Shown piece after piece: positions 4,918-5,324 of a stretch of DNA of 5,324 nucleotides. Each line of letters begins with the position of its first letter. The first letter of the stretch is position 1. The notes beneath the pieces were generated by a model. The model ran no database searches, was not told the DNA's origin, and saw only the letters and a list, made by a program, of their open reading frames with translations. Both the position numbers and the translations under genes were made by a program. The stretch lies in assembly GCA_900319255.1 (NCBI GenBank), contig ONNU01000331.1, forward strand, positions 1-5,324, given 5' to 3'. Origin of the DNA: an uncultured Eubacteriales bacterium. Lineage in GTDB: Bacteria > Bacillota > Clostridia > Oscillospirales > Acutalibacteraceae.

Positions 4918-5324
4918 AAATATAGTGTTGTGCAGCATAATCTCGTTTATTCTCCTATAATCTCCATTTTTCTATATTTTTCAGATTTTTTACAGCAGCC
5001 AGAAAGCGCACATATCCGCCCTGATATCCCCCATTTCAACAAAAGTCAGACCGGCGTCTCAAAGAACAAAGAATAATGTAACCTCTCAGTTCCTCCTTAC
5101 AGCTTGCCAGCTCCCCGGAAGCACCGGAATCACAATCCTTCATTCCTGATTCAATTGTACTAACCACCTTAATCCGTGAAACTGACATCTACGCTGCCGG
5201 CGGATAAAAAAGAATTCGCTGTTCAACTTTAATGCCTTGAGTTATACTTCATTAGTGTTTCCACCTTTTGCAATCCCCTTTCCTTATCCCCTGTAGAAAG
5301 CCAGACATTTTACTAACTATAAAC
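4918..5324. other. Upstream region without a supported gene
   Basis: About 400 bp in which I find no gene to report. The part next to the promoter (4918-4992) is AT-rich and carries GAGATTAT twice on the minus strand, 20 bp apart. Further out (about 4993-5324) the base composition is balanced, with purine-rich, ribosome-site-like stretches on the minus strand (AAGGAGGAAC near 5099-5090; AAGGTGG near 5268-5262) that lead only to very short frames, the longest being 50 codons (5188-5036) with no ribosome site in front. I recognise no tRNA, rRNA, tmRNA, SRP or RNase P signature. It may be the end of an upstream transcript, decayed coding sequence, or an unrecognised structured RNA. Confidence 0.4.

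Noticed and set aside
2424..4996. 12-mer ATTTTTTACAGC present in both the mcsB-clpC gap (2424-2435) and the upstream region (4985-4996)
   Set aside because: A 12-base match dominated by a T run is expected by chance in a window this size, and the flanks do not match.
5036..5188. 50-codon minus-strand frame starting ATG at 5188
   Set aside because: No ribosome binding site precedes it, a stop codon lies directly before the ATG, and the sequence suggests no known protein. It is kept only as part of the unexplained upstream region.
4844..5324. CIRCE/HrcA operator or other heat-shock element
   Set aside because: No TTAGCACTC/GAGTGCTAA inverted repeat is present; control appears to be by CtsR boxes only.

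Overview
The window holds the protein-arginine-phosphorylation / Clp quality-control operon of a Gram-positive bacterium. All four genes are on the minus strand, in the order ctsR - mcsA - mcsB - clpC. ClpC runs off the left edge of the window and lacks its C-terminus. The gene set and order, strong AGGAGG-type ribosome binding sites, a sigma-A-type promoter and CtsR operators all point to the Firmicutes. The divergence of the proteins from Bacillus and the codon usage fit a clostridial, possibly Ruminococcus-like, organism. That genus-level placement is an impression and was not tested.

Layout from right to left, in the direction of transcription. Positions 4918-5324 carry no gene I can support. 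Positions 4844-4917 are the control region: a near-consensus promoter (TTGACT, 17 bp, TATAAT) overlaid by two tandem CtsR boxes that share a base, with a third degenerate box in the opposite orientation just after the expected transcription start. A leader of about 150 nt follows, then ctsR (4716-4249), an 86-nt gap with a small hairpin, mcsA (4162-3656), a 14-nt gap, and mcsB (3641-2568). Next comes a 213-nt gap that is unusually long for this operon and contains a GC-rich, hairpin-rich block. clpC starts at 2354 and stays open to the left edge; I translated it triplet by triplet and found no stop or frameshift.

How the genes work together (established for the Bacillus system): CtsR dimers repress the operon at normal temperature. 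Heat affects the glycine-rich wing of CtsR and releases it from DNA. McsA activates the arginine kinase McsB, which marks misfolded proteins with phospho-arginine. The N-domain of ClpC recognises that mark, and ClpC unfolds the substrate into ClpP (not in the window). The key residues for each step are visible: the tetraglycine wing of CtsR, four CxxC pairs in McsA, the catalytic motifs and the C-terminal RDxxR of McsB, and the two N-domain glutamates plus LGF loop of ClpC.

The proteins form a known system, and I see no new protein system here. The parts worth a second look are non-coding: the operator arrangement, the structured block between mcsB and clpC, and the unexplained 400 bp upstream of the promoter.
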